This document shows, piece after piece, positions 27,848 through 35,968 of a stretch of 64,000 bases of DNA. The DNA lies in assembly GCF_021021435.1 (NCBI RefSeq), contig NZ_JAINWI010000010.1:248001-312000 (forward strand). Direction: 5' to 3'. The notes below the pieces were generated by a model that was not told the DNA's origin, did no database searches, and worked only from the letters and a program-made list of their open reading frames with translations. Position numbers and translations under genes: made by a program. The stretch is from Seohaeicola saemankumensis (GTDB taxonomy: Bacteria; Pseudomonadota; Alphaproteobacteria; Rhodobacterales; Rhodobacteraceae). The first letter of the stretch is position 1. Each line of letters begins with the position of its first letter.

Positions 27848-28824
27848 CGGTGTTCTCCTCGGCCTTGCATCCAAGGCAATTTATCCAGATCGACGTTGCC
27901 GCCAGTGATGATGACGCCGATGCGCTTGCCGGCAAAAACGTCCCTATTCTTCAAGATCACAGCCAGCGGCACAGCGCAGCTTGGTTCGATCACGATCTTC
28001 ATCCGCTCCCATGTCAGCTTCATGGCCGCGATGATCTCTTCTTCCGTCGCGGTCAGGATATCGGTCACATGGTTCGAGACATAGTGCCAAGTATTCTCCT
28101 TGAGAGGCACTTTGAGGCCATCGGCCACCGTCATCGGCGCATCATCCGCTATGATATGCCCGGCGCGAAAACTGCGCGCCGCGTCATCGGCATTGTGCGG
28201 CTCTGCGGCGTAGATCTTTACGTCGGGCGCGGTGCTCGCCACCGTCAGGCAGGTGCCCGAGATCATGCCGCCCCCGCCGATCGGGGCTACGACCCCGTCC
28301 AAACCCTCGACCTGCTCCATCAATTCCCGCGAGCATGTCGCCTGCCCCGTTATGACGCGCAAGTCATTGTAGGGATGCACGAATTCCGCACCAGTCTCCT
28401 CGACGACCTGCGCGAACACCGCCTCACGGCTGCTGGTCGATGGCGCGCATTCCACGATCTGCCCGCCATAGCCCCGCACGGCAGCCTTCTTGGCCTCGGG
28501 CGCTGTGCGCGGCATCACAACCGTGCAGGGAATGCCCCGCCGCCCCGCCGCATAAGCCAGTGACAGCGCATGGTTGCCGCTGGAATGCGTCGCCACCCCG
28601 CGCGCCAGCTTCTCCTCCGGCAGGCCGAACACCGCATTGCAGGCACCCCGCACCTTGAAGGCACCCGCCTTCTGGAAATTCTCGCATTTAAAATGCAAAT
28701 CGGCTCCGCTCAAGTCGTTCAGATAGGTCGATGTCAGAACAGGAGTGCGATGGATATAGGGCCGGATACGCTCATGCGCGGCAATCACGTCGTCAAATGT
28801 CGGATATGTCATGTCTTTCATCAC
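27844..28824 (-). CDS. bhcB: Beta-hydroxyaspartate dehydratase BhcB
   Basis: BhcB dehydrates beta-hydroxyaspartate to iminosuccinate. It is a fold-type II PLP enzyme of the threonine/serine dehydratase family with the PLP lysine in KAGAFKVRGA (Lys57 from this start), the phosphate-binding or substrate loop SSGNHA (81-86) and the Gly-rich PIGGGGMISG loop. The 326 residues are typical. Two adjacent ATGs begin the frame. It starts four bases after the bhcA stop and overlaps bhcC by four bases, so all four bhc genes form one transcription unit. Confidence 0.93.
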   Translation of the reverse strand: MMKDMTYPTFDDVIAAHERIRPYIHRTPVLTSTYLNDLSGADLHFKCENFQKAGAFKVRGACNAVFGLPEEKLARGVATHSSGNHALSLAYAAGRRGIPCTVVMPRTAPEAKKAAVRGYGGQIVECAPSTSSREAVFAQVVEETGAEFVHPYNDLRVITGQATCSRELMEQVEGLDGVVAPIGGGGMISGTCLTVASTAPDVKIYAAEPHNADDAARSFRAGHIIADDAPMTVADGLKVPLKENTWHYVSNHVTDILTATEEEIIAAMKLTWERMKIVIEPSCAVPLAVILKNRDVFAGKRIGVIITGGNVDLDKLPWMQGRGEHR

Positions 28825-28828
28825 GCCC

Positions 28829-30019
28829 TCATGCCGCTGATTTCAAGGCGGCCGTCCGTGTTACCCGGAAATGCCTCTGTGCCGCCGCCACGCCTGCACC
28901 AAGCGTGACCGGATAATCCAGATCGGCCATCGCCATCTCGATCCCTGCCAGCCCGGACAGGACCATCACATCCGTCAGCATGCCCAGATGCCCGATGCGG
29001 AAGGCGCAACCGTTCATCTGCCCCAGTCCCACGCCAAAGGACAGGCCATAAGCTGAAAAGGCGTGTTCCGTCAGGGCGTTACTGTCGAACCCCTTGGGAA
29101 CATAGATCGCGCTCACCGTATCGGAATAAAGCTCCGGCGATTGCGCCACCAAGCCCATCCCCCAAGCGTTCACAGCGGCACGCACTCCCCCCGCCAGCCG
29201 TGTGTGACGGGCATAGACATTGTCCAACCCTTCCTCGAACAGCATCTTCAGGCTCTCGCGCATCCCGTAAATCAGTTGCAAAGGCGGCGTATAGGGAAAG
29301 CCCCCTTTGGCATTGGCCGCCAGCATGTCGCGGAAATCAAAGAAGGTGCGCGGCAGCTTGGCGCTTTCCATATGATCCAGTGCCTTTTCACTGACGCCCA
29401 GGATCGCCATGCCCGTCGCCAACATGAACCCCTTTTGCGAACCCGCCACCGCGATATCGACACCCCACGCGTCCAACTCGAAGGGCATCGAGGCCAGCGA
29501 GCTCACGCAATCCACCATCAACAGCGCCGGATGCCCCGCCCCATCCAGTGCCCGCCGCACGGCCCCGATATCCGAGACAACACCCGTCGCCGTCTCGTTA
29601 TGCGTGACCAGCACCGCCTTGATCTTGTGCGCTTTATCCGCGTTCAACGCCTCGGCGAACCGCGCCGCCGGTGCGCCTGCGCCCCAGTCGCATTCGATGA
29701 TCTGCACATCCAGACCATGCCGCTGGCACATGTCGATCCAGCGATGCGAGAACATGCCGTAGCGCGCCACCAGAACCGTATCACCCGCTGACAGCGTATT
29801 GCTGATCGCCGCTTCCCAACCGCCTGTCCCGCTGGACGGAAAGGTGATGACCCGCCCCGACGTGGTGCCGAAGACGCGCTTGGTATCCTCCAGCACAGGG
29901 GCAAAGGTCTCGACAAAATCGGGCGCGCGGTGATCGCGGGTTTGCACCTGCATCGCCAGCCGCAACCGGTCGGGGATATTGGTCGGGCCGGGGATGAACA
30001 CAGGATTCTGGTCGGACAT
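28829..30019 (-). CDS. bhcA: Aspartate-glyoxylate aminotransferase BhcA
   Basis: BhcA moves the amino group of aspartate to glyoxylate, yielding glycine and oxaloacetate, the net product of the cycle. It is a class V PLP aminotransferase of the alanine-glyoxylate/serine-glyoxylate group: IPGPTNIPDRL (9-19), RDHRAPDF (28-35), FPSSGTGGWEAA (60-71), and the PLP lysine in AGSQKGFM (Lys196). The 396 residues match the Paracoccus enzyme. ATG at 30019 is preceded by GGAGGAGG. It is the first gene of bhcABCD, divergent from bhcR across about 200 AT-rich bases. Confidence 0.94.
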   Translation of the reverse strand: MSDQNPVFIPGPTNIPDRLRLAMQVQTRDHRAPDFVETFAPVLEDTKRVFGTTSGRVITFPSSGTGGWEAAISNTLSAGDTVLVARYGMFSHRWIDMCQRHGLDVQIIECDWGAGAPAARFAEALNADKAHKIKAVLVTHNETATGVVSDIGAVRRALDGAGHPALLMVDCVSSLASMPFELDAWGVDIAVAGSQKGFMLATGMAILGVSEKALDHMESAKLPRTFFDFRDMLAANAKGGFPYTPPLQLIYGMRESLKMLFEEGLDNVYARHTRLAGGVRAAVNAWGMGLVAQSPELYSDTVSAIYVPKGFDSNALTEHAFSAYGLSFGVGLGQMNGCAFRIGHLGMLTDVMVLSGLAGIEMAMADLDYPVTLGAGVAAAQRHFRVTRTAALKSAA

Positions 30020-30142
30020 GGGATTCCTCCTCCAAAGGTATCCTTACGGTAGCAGAATTTCCACATCCGGCAATTTTCTCAAAAAGATTATCCAAAATTA
30101 GAATTAATCACCTTATCTGCTGTTTTTATTTATTATTTATAT

Positions 30143-30185
30143 TTTCAATGCCCTCTCATGGAAAGTTATTGAAAGTATTTTTCAA
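30143..30185. promoter_or_regulatory. Overlapping inverted repeats, candidate BhcR operator
   Basis: TTTCAAT (30143-30149) is repeated inverted as ATTGAAA (30168-30174), and the latter also pairs with TTTCAA (30180-30185) around five bases. The sites lie 39-81 bases before bhcR and 124-166 bases before bhcA, in the most AT-rich part of the divergent promoter region. IclR-type regulators bind short palindromes of this spacing, and BhcR of Paracoccus is known to bind its own divergent region. These exact bases are my inference. Confidence 0.45.
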
Positions 30186-30223
30186 AATTGTTTTATTACT
30201 GGATGGCAGTTATGGAGGACGCA

Positions 30224-31045
30224 ATGGCACAGACAGAACGCAAGTCGCGGGGTCGTCCGAAATCGCCTTTCACCGACACGGGCGCGCAGACCATGCAATC
30301 GCTGGATCGGGCCTTGGGGGTGCTTCATGCGCTGGCGCGGCAGGAACGTGCATCACTGACGGACCTCTCGCTCAGCCTGGGCATCCCGACCGCCACCACG
30401 CACCGCATCCTGACCACGCTGCAAAAACACCGCTTCGCCGAACTCGACGAGACCACGCAAGACTGGATGGTCGGTATCGAGGCGTATCGCACCGGCGCTT
30501 CCTTTCTCAAACGGATGAATCTGGCCGAGATCAGCCGCCCCGTGATGCGCGCCCTGATGCAAGCCACGGGCGAGACGGCCAATCTGGCGCTGCGTGACGG
30601 GGCCGAAGTGGTGTTCATCGGCCAGATCGAGACCTCGAACCCGATCCGGGCCCTCTTCAATCCCGGCACGCGAACGCCTATGCATGCCTCCGGCACTGGC
30701 AAGGCCATTCTGGCGAGCCTGCCGCCAGACCGTTTACGCATCCTGATCCAGTCGTCAGGCCTGCCAGCCTTCACGGATCACACCCTGTCTACACCCGCAG
30801 CGTTGTTTGCAGATCTTGACCTGTCTCGCGCGCGGGGATGGTCCTTTGACAGCGAAGAGCGTCATTTGGGCATGTCCTGCATCGGCGCCGCCATTTTCGA
30901 CGCGCAGGGCGAGGCGTTGGGCGGCGTGTCGATCTCGGGGCCTTCTGCGCGGTTCCATGCACGCAATATTCCGGAATATGGCCGACAGGTTGCCGATGCC
31001 GCAGCCGGAATCACAGCGGCACTTGGCGGCACGCCGCCTGCTTGA
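30224..31045 (+). CDS. bhcR: IclR-family regulator of the beta-hydroxyaspartate cycle, BhcR
   Basis: A 273-residue IclR regulator. The N-terminal winged helix (about 23-85) includes LDRALGVLHALARQERASL and LSLGIPTATTHRILTTLQ. The effector domain (about 100-265) has the typical GQIETSNPIRALFNPGTRTP, HASGTGKAILA and LGMSCIGAAIFDAQGEALGGVSISGP blocks. The frame opens 12 codons earlier, but ATG at 30224 has GGAGG at ideal spacing. In Paracoccus BhcR activates bhcABCD and responds to glyoxylate. The next gene ends two bases past its stop on the other strand. Confidence 0.93.
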   Translation: MAQTERKSRGRPKSPFTDTGAQTMQSLDRALGVLHALARQERASLTDLSLSLGIPTATTHRILTTLQKHRFAELDETTQDWMVGIEAYRTGASFLKRMNLAEISRPVMRALMQATGETANLALRDGAEVVFIGQIETSNPIRALFNPGTRTPMHASGTGKAILASLPPDRLRILIQSSGLPAFTDHTLSTPAALFADLDLSRARGWSFDSEERHLGMSCIGAAIFDAQGEALGGVSISGPSARFHARNIPEYGRQVADAAAGITAALGGTPPA

Positions 31046-31047
31046 AC

Positions 31048-31683
31048 CTATTGCGCCTTTTGCAGCCGCGCAGACAGCCGCAAGGCATGCGACGCGTCTT
31101 GCGCCGCAACCGGCAGCACCGGATCATAGGCTGCACGGATCAGCCCCGCGATATCGGGCCGCAGGATCGTGCGCCCCTCCCGCACCGCCAAGGGCGAGCG
31201 GTCGCGGAACGCCATGTCGGACCAGAGCAGGATCGTCTGAACGATCTGGCTGAGCGCCAGCACATCCGCACTGACCGCTTGCAAATGATCATCCATCCGC
31301 AGGAACACAAAACCGGCCTTGATCCCGCCATCGGCATCGAAGCGGAAAATCCGGTACTGGTTCGCCTCCGCCTCTTTCAGTCGCGCCACCAGTGGCACCA
31401 GATCGGGCACCAGACGGTCCAGATTGGGAACCTCCGGCAACTCGTCCCAGTTACGGCAGAAAAACACCATCAGGTTCGCGCCCAGTTCTGGATCGGTCTC
31501 GGCCATCTGGTGCCCTGCCAGCGTGACGACAGCCTCCAGCGCACCTTTGATCACCGTCAAGGTTTCTGCCTCGACACCGAAAACCACAGGCGCGACCGGC
31601 CTGCCCCAGCGCGCAAAGACATAACCGCCGTCAGACCTTGTGAACAAGGTCTCGATATCACTCGCGCTCAACGCTTCCGCCAT
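31048..31683 (-). CDS. Conserved hypothetical protein next to ruvB
   Basis: A 211-residue soluble protein without signal peptide or membrane helix. It has alternating strands and helices (GGYVFARWGRPVAPVVFGVE, LMVFFCRNWDEL, YRIFRFDADGGIKAGFVFLR) and an Ala/Leu-rich C-terminus. It lies 47 bp downstream of ruvB on the same strand, with a repeat in between, and its stop is two bases from that of bhcR. Similar proteins beside ruv genes are common in Rhodobacterales. I do not know a function. Confidence 0.7.
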   Translation of the reverse strand: MAEALSASDIETLFTRSDGGYVFARWGRPVAPVVFGVEAETLTVIKGALEAVVTLAGHQMAETDPELGANLMVFFCRNWDELPEVPNLDRLVPDLVPLVARLKEAEANQYRIFRFDADGGIKAGFVFLRMDDHLQAVSADVLALSQIVQTILLWSDMAFRDRSPLAVREGRTILRPDIAGLIRAAYDPVLPVAAQDASHALRLSARLQKAQ

Positions 31684-31698
31684 GCCGCGCCCCCTTCA

Positions 31699-31719
31699 TT
31701 CATCTTGCCAGAAATACTC
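31699..31719 (-). repeat. Short intergenic repeat, GAGTATTT variant, copy A
   Basis: On the minus strand this reads GAGTATTTCTGGCAAGATGA..., starting 11 nt after the ruvB stop codon. Close copies lie at 46862-46882 and 55005-55025. All share the GAGTATTT head and an AAxATGAA or AGATGAA tail. Confidence 0.7.
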
Positions 31720-31730
31720 AAACCCAAGCC

Positions 31731-32750
31731 TCAGCCGAACAGATCGGACTGGCTTTTGGGCGCATCCAGGCCCAGATGGGTCCATGCCTTCTGCGCCAGC
31801 ATCCGTCCGCGCGGTGTGCGCTGGATCAGTCCCTGCTGCAGCAGGAAAGGTTCGATCACCTCCTCCAGCGCATCTCGGCTCTCGCTCAGGGCCGCAGACA
31901 ACGTCTCGATCCCCACCGGGCCACCCTGATAATTCTCGGCGATCAGGCGCAAATAACGCCGGTCGGCACCGTCCAGCCCCAGATGATCCACGCCCAACCG
32001 CGTCAGCGCGTAATCGGCAATCTCGCGCGTCACGCGGCCATTGCCCTCGATCAGCGCGAAATCGACCACACGGCGCAGCAGTCGCCCCGCGATGCGGGGC
32101 GTGCCGCGTGACCGCCGCGCAATCTCCATCGCGCCACCTTCCTCGGCGGGCGCACCCAGAAGGCGGGCATTGCGGATAACGATCTCGTAAAGCTCGGCAT
32201 CAGTGTAAAACACCAACCGCGTGGGTATCCCGAAACGGTCGCGCAGCGGCGTCGTCAGCAGCCCCATCCGCGTTGTCGCCCCCACCAGCGTGAAGGGCTG
32301 TAATTCGATCCGCACGGTGCGCGCGGCTGGCCCCTCGCCGATCACCAGATCAAGCTGGAAATCCTCTAGCGCGGGATACAGCACCTCCTCCACCGCAGGG
32401 TTGAGGCGGTGAATCTCGTCGATAAACAGCACGTCGCGCGCTTCCAGATTGGTCAGGATCGCCGCCAGATCGCCCGCCTTGGCCAGCACGGGGCCGGATG
32501 TCATGCGGAACCCCACCCCCAATTCGCGCGCCATGATTTGCGCCAGCGTGGTTTTGCCCAGACCGGGGGGGCCATGAAACAGCGTGTGATCCATCGCCTC
32601 ACCACGCTGGCGGGCCGATTGGATAAAGACGCGCAGGTTGGCGCGGGCCTCGGCCTGTCCGATGAACTCGTCCAGCCCCTGCGGGCGCAGGGCGCGGTCG
32701 AAATCCTCGGGCTGGCGGGTCGGGTCCAATATGGGGTCGGGCTGCGTCAT
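31731..32750 (-). CDS. ruvB: Holliday junction branch-migration ATPase RuvB
   Basis: The AAA+ motor that, with RuvA, drives branch migration of Holliday junctions. [12 protein letters not shown] (21-32), Walker [11 protein letters not shown] (59-68) and Walker B LFIDEIHR (108-115) are clear, followed by the DNA-binding winged helix with RTPRGRMLA near the C-terminus. The 339 residues are standard. It follows ruvA by three bases and ends ruvCAB. Confidence 0.97.
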   Translation of the reverse strand: MTQPDPILDPTRQPEDFDRALRPQGLDEFIGQAEARANLRVFIQSARQRGEAMDHTLFHGPPGLGKTTLAQIMARELGVGFRMTSGPVLAKAGDLAAILTNLEARDVLFIDEIHRLNPAVEEVLYPALEDFQLDLVIGEGPAARTVRIELQPFTLVGATTRMGLLTTPLRDRFGIPTRLVFYTDAELYEIVIRNARLLGAPAEEGGAMEIARRSRGTPRIAGRLLRRVVDFALIEGNGRVTREIADYALTRLGVDHLGLDGADRRYLRLIAENYQGGPVGIETLSAALSESRDALEEVIEPFLLQQGLIQRTPRGRMLAQKAWTHLGLDAPKSQSDLFG

Positions 32751-32753
32751 GGC

Positions 32754-33440
32754 TTAGCCTTTCGGAGCCAGCGCCCTGAGCGCGGCACGGATCAATGCAG
32801 CGGTATCAGCTTCGGGCGCGTCAGCGGCGGCGCGGGCTACAGCCCCCGCAGCATCGCCGGGGGAATAGCCCAGATTGGTCAGGGCCGACAAGGCATCCGA
32901 TTGCGCCGCCGCACTGCCCGAAGGGCGCGCGGGCTCTGCAACCTTTCGTGTCACAGGGGCTTGGTCAATCACTTCACCTTCCGCCGCCGCGGGCGCTGTG
33001 CCCATGGCTGCCGCCAGTGTGCCTCCCATTGCCATCACGCCGGGTGCTTTGTCCTTCAACTCGATCACAACACGCTGTGCAGTCTTGGGACCGACTCCTC
33101 TGGCCGCCTTGATCGCGTTCATATCGCCCAGCATAATCGCACGGCTGACACCTTCGGCCCCCAAAGCCCCCAGAATAGCCAGCGCCGCCTTGGCACCCAC
33201 ACCTTGCACGCCCATCAACAGGCGGTGCCATTCCTTTTCCAGCAGGGTCGGAAAGCCGTATAGCTGCATCAGGTCCTCGCGCACCACCAGATCGGTATAA
33301 AGTGCCACAACGTTGCCCGGCCCGGGCAAAGACGCCAGCGTGCGGTCCGAACAATAGACAAGATATCCGACACCGCCCACGTCAAGCAGCAAGTGATCCT
33401 CGGCGCGGTAGTCGATGCGGCCTGTCAGCTTGCCGATCAT
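32754..33440 (-). CDS. ruvA: Holliday junction branch-migration subunit RuvA
   Basis: RuvA binds the four-way junction and recruits RuvB. The N-terminal OB-fold starts [21 protein letters not shown]. The helix-hairpin-helix segments are [20 protein letters not shown] and [20 protein letters not shown] linker (about 135-175) leads to the C-terminal RuvB-binding domain ([19 protein letters not shown]). At 228 residues it is slightly longer than E. coli RuvA because of the linker. It overlaps ruvC by four bases. Confidence 0.97.
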   Translation of the reverse strand: MIGKLTGRIDYRAEDHLLLDVGGVGYLVYCSDRTLASLPGPGNVVALYTDLVVREDLMQLYGFPTLLEKEWHRLLMGVQGVGAKAALAILGALGAEGVSRAIMLGDMNAIKAARGVGPKTAQRVVIELKDKAPGVMAMGGTLAAAMGTAPAAAEGEVIDQAPVTRKVAEPARPSGSAAAQSDALSALTNLGYSPGDAAGAVARAAADAPEADTAALIRAALRALAPKG

Positions 33441-33943
33441 GCGCTGGCCTTCCGGATCGCATTGGCCAATGGATTGCCCGCAGCGCCGTGATGGGCATGG
33501 CAGATCGCAACAGCAAGCGCGTCGGCCGCGTCAGCCCCCGCAAGCACAACACCCGGCAATTGCATCCGCACCATATGCTGCACCTGTTCCTTGGCCGCAT
33601 GTCCGACGCCGACAACCGTTTTCTTCACCGCATTCGGTGCGTATTCCGCAACATGCAGCCCTGCCTGCGCGGGCACCAACAGCGCGATTCCACGGGCCTG
33701 CCCCAGCTTCAGCGTGGCCACGCCATCCTTGTTGACGAATGTATGCTCGACCGCCGCGGTATCCGGTTGGTATTGGGCAAGCACGGCGGTCAACTGGCCG
33801 TGAAGCGACAGAAGGCGCAAGGACAAGTCATCTCCCGCAGAATGGCAAATTCCGTTTGCAACGTGGGTCAGGCGGTTGCCGATAACATCAATGATTCCCC
33901 AGCCGAGGTTCCTCAAGCCGGGATCGATCCCCAAAACCCGCAT
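33437..33943 (-). CDS. ruvC: Crossover junction endodeoxyribonuclease RuvC
   Basis: RuvC cleaves Holliday junctions symmetrically. The four acidic catalytic residues can be placed: Asp7 (GIDPGL), Glu66 (AVEHTF), Asp138 and Asp141 ([11 protein letters not shown]). The 168 residues are normal. It is the first gene of ruvCAB, overlapping ruvA by four bases. The upstream 350 bp contain no gene. Confidence 0.97.
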   Translation of the reverse strand: MRVLGIDPGLRNLGWGIIDVIGNRLTHVANGICHSAGDDLSLRLLSLHGQLTAVLAQYQPDTAAVEHTFVNKDGVATLKLGQARGIALLVPAQAGLHVAEYAPNAVKKTVVGVGHAAKEQVQHMVRMQLPGVVLAGADAADALAVAICHAHHGAAGNPLANAIRKASA

Positions 33944-34293
33944 TATCTGTCCCTGCTCTGTTGCTTTTTTGATGCACTAGCACGAAAGGCGAACAAACGC
34001 CAATGGCAAAGCATCAACACGCCGAAACATCCGCCAGATGCTGCAATGCAGCAAAATGATCAAATTCGCCGGTCCGCAGTCGAAAAACGACCTTTGCAGC
34101 CAAGGCTAGCGCCTTATTTTTAGGCCGATGCCGCAATTCTGGACCCATGCAAAAGTCGCATAAGACCTATGCATATTGTCCCGCTTGTGCCGTAAATAAA
34201 GGCAAACTATGTGCAGCTGCAGAAAGAGGTCCACAATGGCCTTGACATGCTTTAACCCACTTACCGCGCAGACGCGCAAGCTAGGATAACAAA
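33944..34293. other. Intergenic region between ruvC and the DUF1127 gene
   Basis: About 350 bp between divergent genes. No ORF here has convincing codon use. TTGACA at 34242-34247 could be a -35 box for the small gene at 34294, but I see no matching -10 at standard distance. The region should carry both promoters. Confidence 0.5.
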
Positions 34294-34491
34294 ATGGCTG
34301 TTTATGACGCCCCCCGCACCTCCGCTCCGGCCGCTGGCCTGACCGGTTTCTTCTCGACCATGGTTGGCGTTGTTGCTGCATGGAACGACACCCGCATCAC
34401 CCGCAACGCGCTGTCCAAACTGTCGGACCGCGAACTGGAAGATATCGGTCTTTGCCGTGGCGACATTGATTTGGTCGTGAAGAACCGCTGA
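34294..34491 (+). CDS. Small DUF1127 protein
   Basis: A 65-residue protein. The last 45 residues form the DUF1127 helix pair: AAWNDTRITRNALSKLSDRELEDIGLCRGDIDLVVK (in parts WNDTRITRNALSKLSDREL and EDIGLCRGDI). These small Arg-rich proteins in alphaproteobacteria are linked to phosphate, stress and RNA metabolism, and in Rhodobacter one is the host of 3'-UTR small RNAs (CcsR). The 3' flank here shows no CCUCCUCC-type repeats of that kind, only a strong terminator. AGGA precedes the ATG. It is probably highly expressed. Confidence 0.85.
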   Translation: MAVYDAPRTSAPAAGLTGFFSTMVGVVAAWNDTRITRNALSKLSDRELEDIGLCRGDIDLVVKNR

Positions 34492-34520
34492 TTACCACTT
34501 ACTCCATGCCACTCACGGCA

Positions 34521-34558
34521 AGAAAAACCGCGCGACCGTCAAGGCGCGCGGTTTTTCT
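34521..34558. terminator. Strong intrinsic terminator, likely bidirectional
   Basis: A perfect 14-bp inverted repeat (AGAAAAACCGCGCG and its complement) encloses a 10-nt loop. The GC core is flanked by A5 on one side and T5 on the other, so it should stop transcripts from both the DUF1127 gene (30 nt upstream) and the convergent hypothetical gene at 34577. Confidence 0.92.
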
Positions 34559-34576
34559 GTATCATGTGCAGGATGG

Positions 34577-34921
34577 TCAGCGAAAGTAGGGTTTGAGCTG
34601 TTCGGACAGCATCACGGTTAACGGGTCAGCCTGCATCGCCCAGGCCCCTGCCTGTTCGATCATGGTCCCCGTGGCAAGCTTTTCCAGCCGGTCCTGATAA
34701 ACTGTGTCGCCAAGCGTTGCGAGGATGGCCGCCTTGAACCCGAAGCAGCCGATCAGCAGAAACGCAAATCCTTTGAGTGCAACACGCCCTGACCTGCGGC
34801 GCGGCCTGATGACGATCAAGCCATCGTCGCCGACCACCGAGACATAACCACCGGACATTTTGACCCGCGACTTGTTGATACGCCGCAAGCGATTGTCGAA
34901 ATCTTGAAATGCGTCAGACAT
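34577..34921 (-). CDS. Hypothetical protein with one membrane segment
   Basis: A 114-residue protein: a basic N-terminal part (RLRRINKSRVKM), a beta-like segment (GYVSVVGDDGLIVIRPRRR), one hydrophobic helix (about 50-70, GFAFLLIGCFGFKAAILATLG) and an amphipathic C-terminus. ATG at 34921 is preferred over the 17-codon longer frame. It converges on the DUF1127 gene across a shared terminator. No family recognised. Confidence 0.6.
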   Translation of the reverse strand: MSDAFQDFDNRLRRINKSRVKMSGGYVSVVGDDGLIVIRPRRRSGRVALKGFAFLLIGCFGFKAAILATLGDTVYQDRLEKLATGTMIEQAGAWAMQADPLTVMLSEQLKPYFR

Positions 34922-35065
34922 GCGTAACCTCCAGACACCAGGCCCCACCCAATATCCAAAGAAAATCGGCACCGTTTACCAAACACAGAACTCAGAATAT
35001 CAGTAATTTGGGGCAAATCTTGGACAGATGGCCAAATTCTGCAAGTGTCTTGTGAAGTTGGGGCG

Positions 35066-35932
35066 TTATTTGCCCAATGTCAGCGTTGTCCACTCACCAA
35101 TCTCTTCGCGATGGACAAGATTGATGCCGGATAGTGCATAAACCGCGACAACCTCATCGGCTTGCTCGTTCAGAATCCCTGACAGGATCGCATAGCCGTC
35201 CGACGTCAGATGTGCTGCCATGTCAGGCGCCAGATCAATCAGCGGTCCCTTGAGGATATTGGCAAAGACCAGATCGAACGGGCTGGCTTCCGCGATATCG
35301 GGGTGGTCAAAGCCTGTTGCCTCGACGCAATGCACACGCCCTTCCAGATCATTGGCTGCCACATTGGCGCGGGCCACATCCACGGCCACCTCGTCAATAT
35401 CGCCGGCCAGAACGGGGTTCGGCCAAATCCGCGCGGCTGCCATCGCCAGAACAGCCGTGCCACAGCCGATATCGGCCACGTTCTTGCCGGTGAAGCCGTC
35501 ATTGGCCAAGCGGTCCAAGGCCCGCAAACAGCCCTGCGTGGTGCCGTGATGACCGGTACCAAAGGCCATGGCCGCCTCGATGAGCAGCGCCTCGACGCCC
35601 TCGGGCACTTTGTCGGCATCATGGCTGCCATAGACAAAGAAGCGCCCTGCCACCACGGGCGACAATTCGCGCCGCACATGGGCGACCCAGTCGGTTTCCG
35701 GCAGTTCCGAGATCGCAAAGGGCTTGGCCCCGTGGATCGTCGCCAGCAGCGCAAGACCAGCATGGTCGGGTTTCTCGGTGAAGTAGCAAGCCACTTCCCA
35801 CAGGCCCGACCCGTCCTCGATCTCGAAGACGCCGACACCTTCGGGTTCAGGGGTCAGGGTCTCGACTGCCTCGCCCAACGCCTCGGCGGGGGTTTTGCCG
35901 GTCAGGGTGGTGATGGCGGTAAATGTGGGCAT
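35066..35932 (-). CDS. prmA: Ribosomal protein L11 methyltransferase PrmA
   Basis: PrmA trimethylates lysines and the N-terminus of ribosomal protein L11. The 288-residue protein has an N-terminal substrate-recognition domain, the linker ending in MAFGTGHHGTTQGCL (about 128-142), the SAM-binding VADIGCGTAVLAMAA (about 155-169) and the NILKGPLIDLAPDM motif (about 227-240). The GTGHH-T stretch is diagnostic. It lies 36 bp upstream of the MATE stop on the other side, on the same strand as the MFS and MATE genes. Confidence 0.94.
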   Translation of the reverse strand: MPTFTAITTLTGKTPAEALGEAVETLTPEPEGVGVFEIEDGSGLWEVACYFTEKPDHAGLALLATIHGAKPFAISELPETDWVAHVRRELSPVVAGRFFVYGSHDADKVPEGVEALLIEAAMAFGTGHHGTTQGCLRALDRLANDGFTGKNVADIGCGTAVLAMAAARIWPNPVLAGDIDEVAVDVARANVAANDLEGRVHCVEATGFDHPDIAEASPFDLVFANILKGPLIDLAPDMAAHLTSDGYAILSGILNEQADEVVAVYALSGINLVHREEIGEWTTLTLGK

Positions 35933-35968
35933 GGCATCTCTCCGAGGGTTGCGCTGTTGCCCCTGCGG

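Noticed and set aside
30020-30223. AT-rich divergent region as a horizontally acquired insert
   Set aside because: It is short, lies between bhcA and bhcR, and is better explained as their shared promoter.
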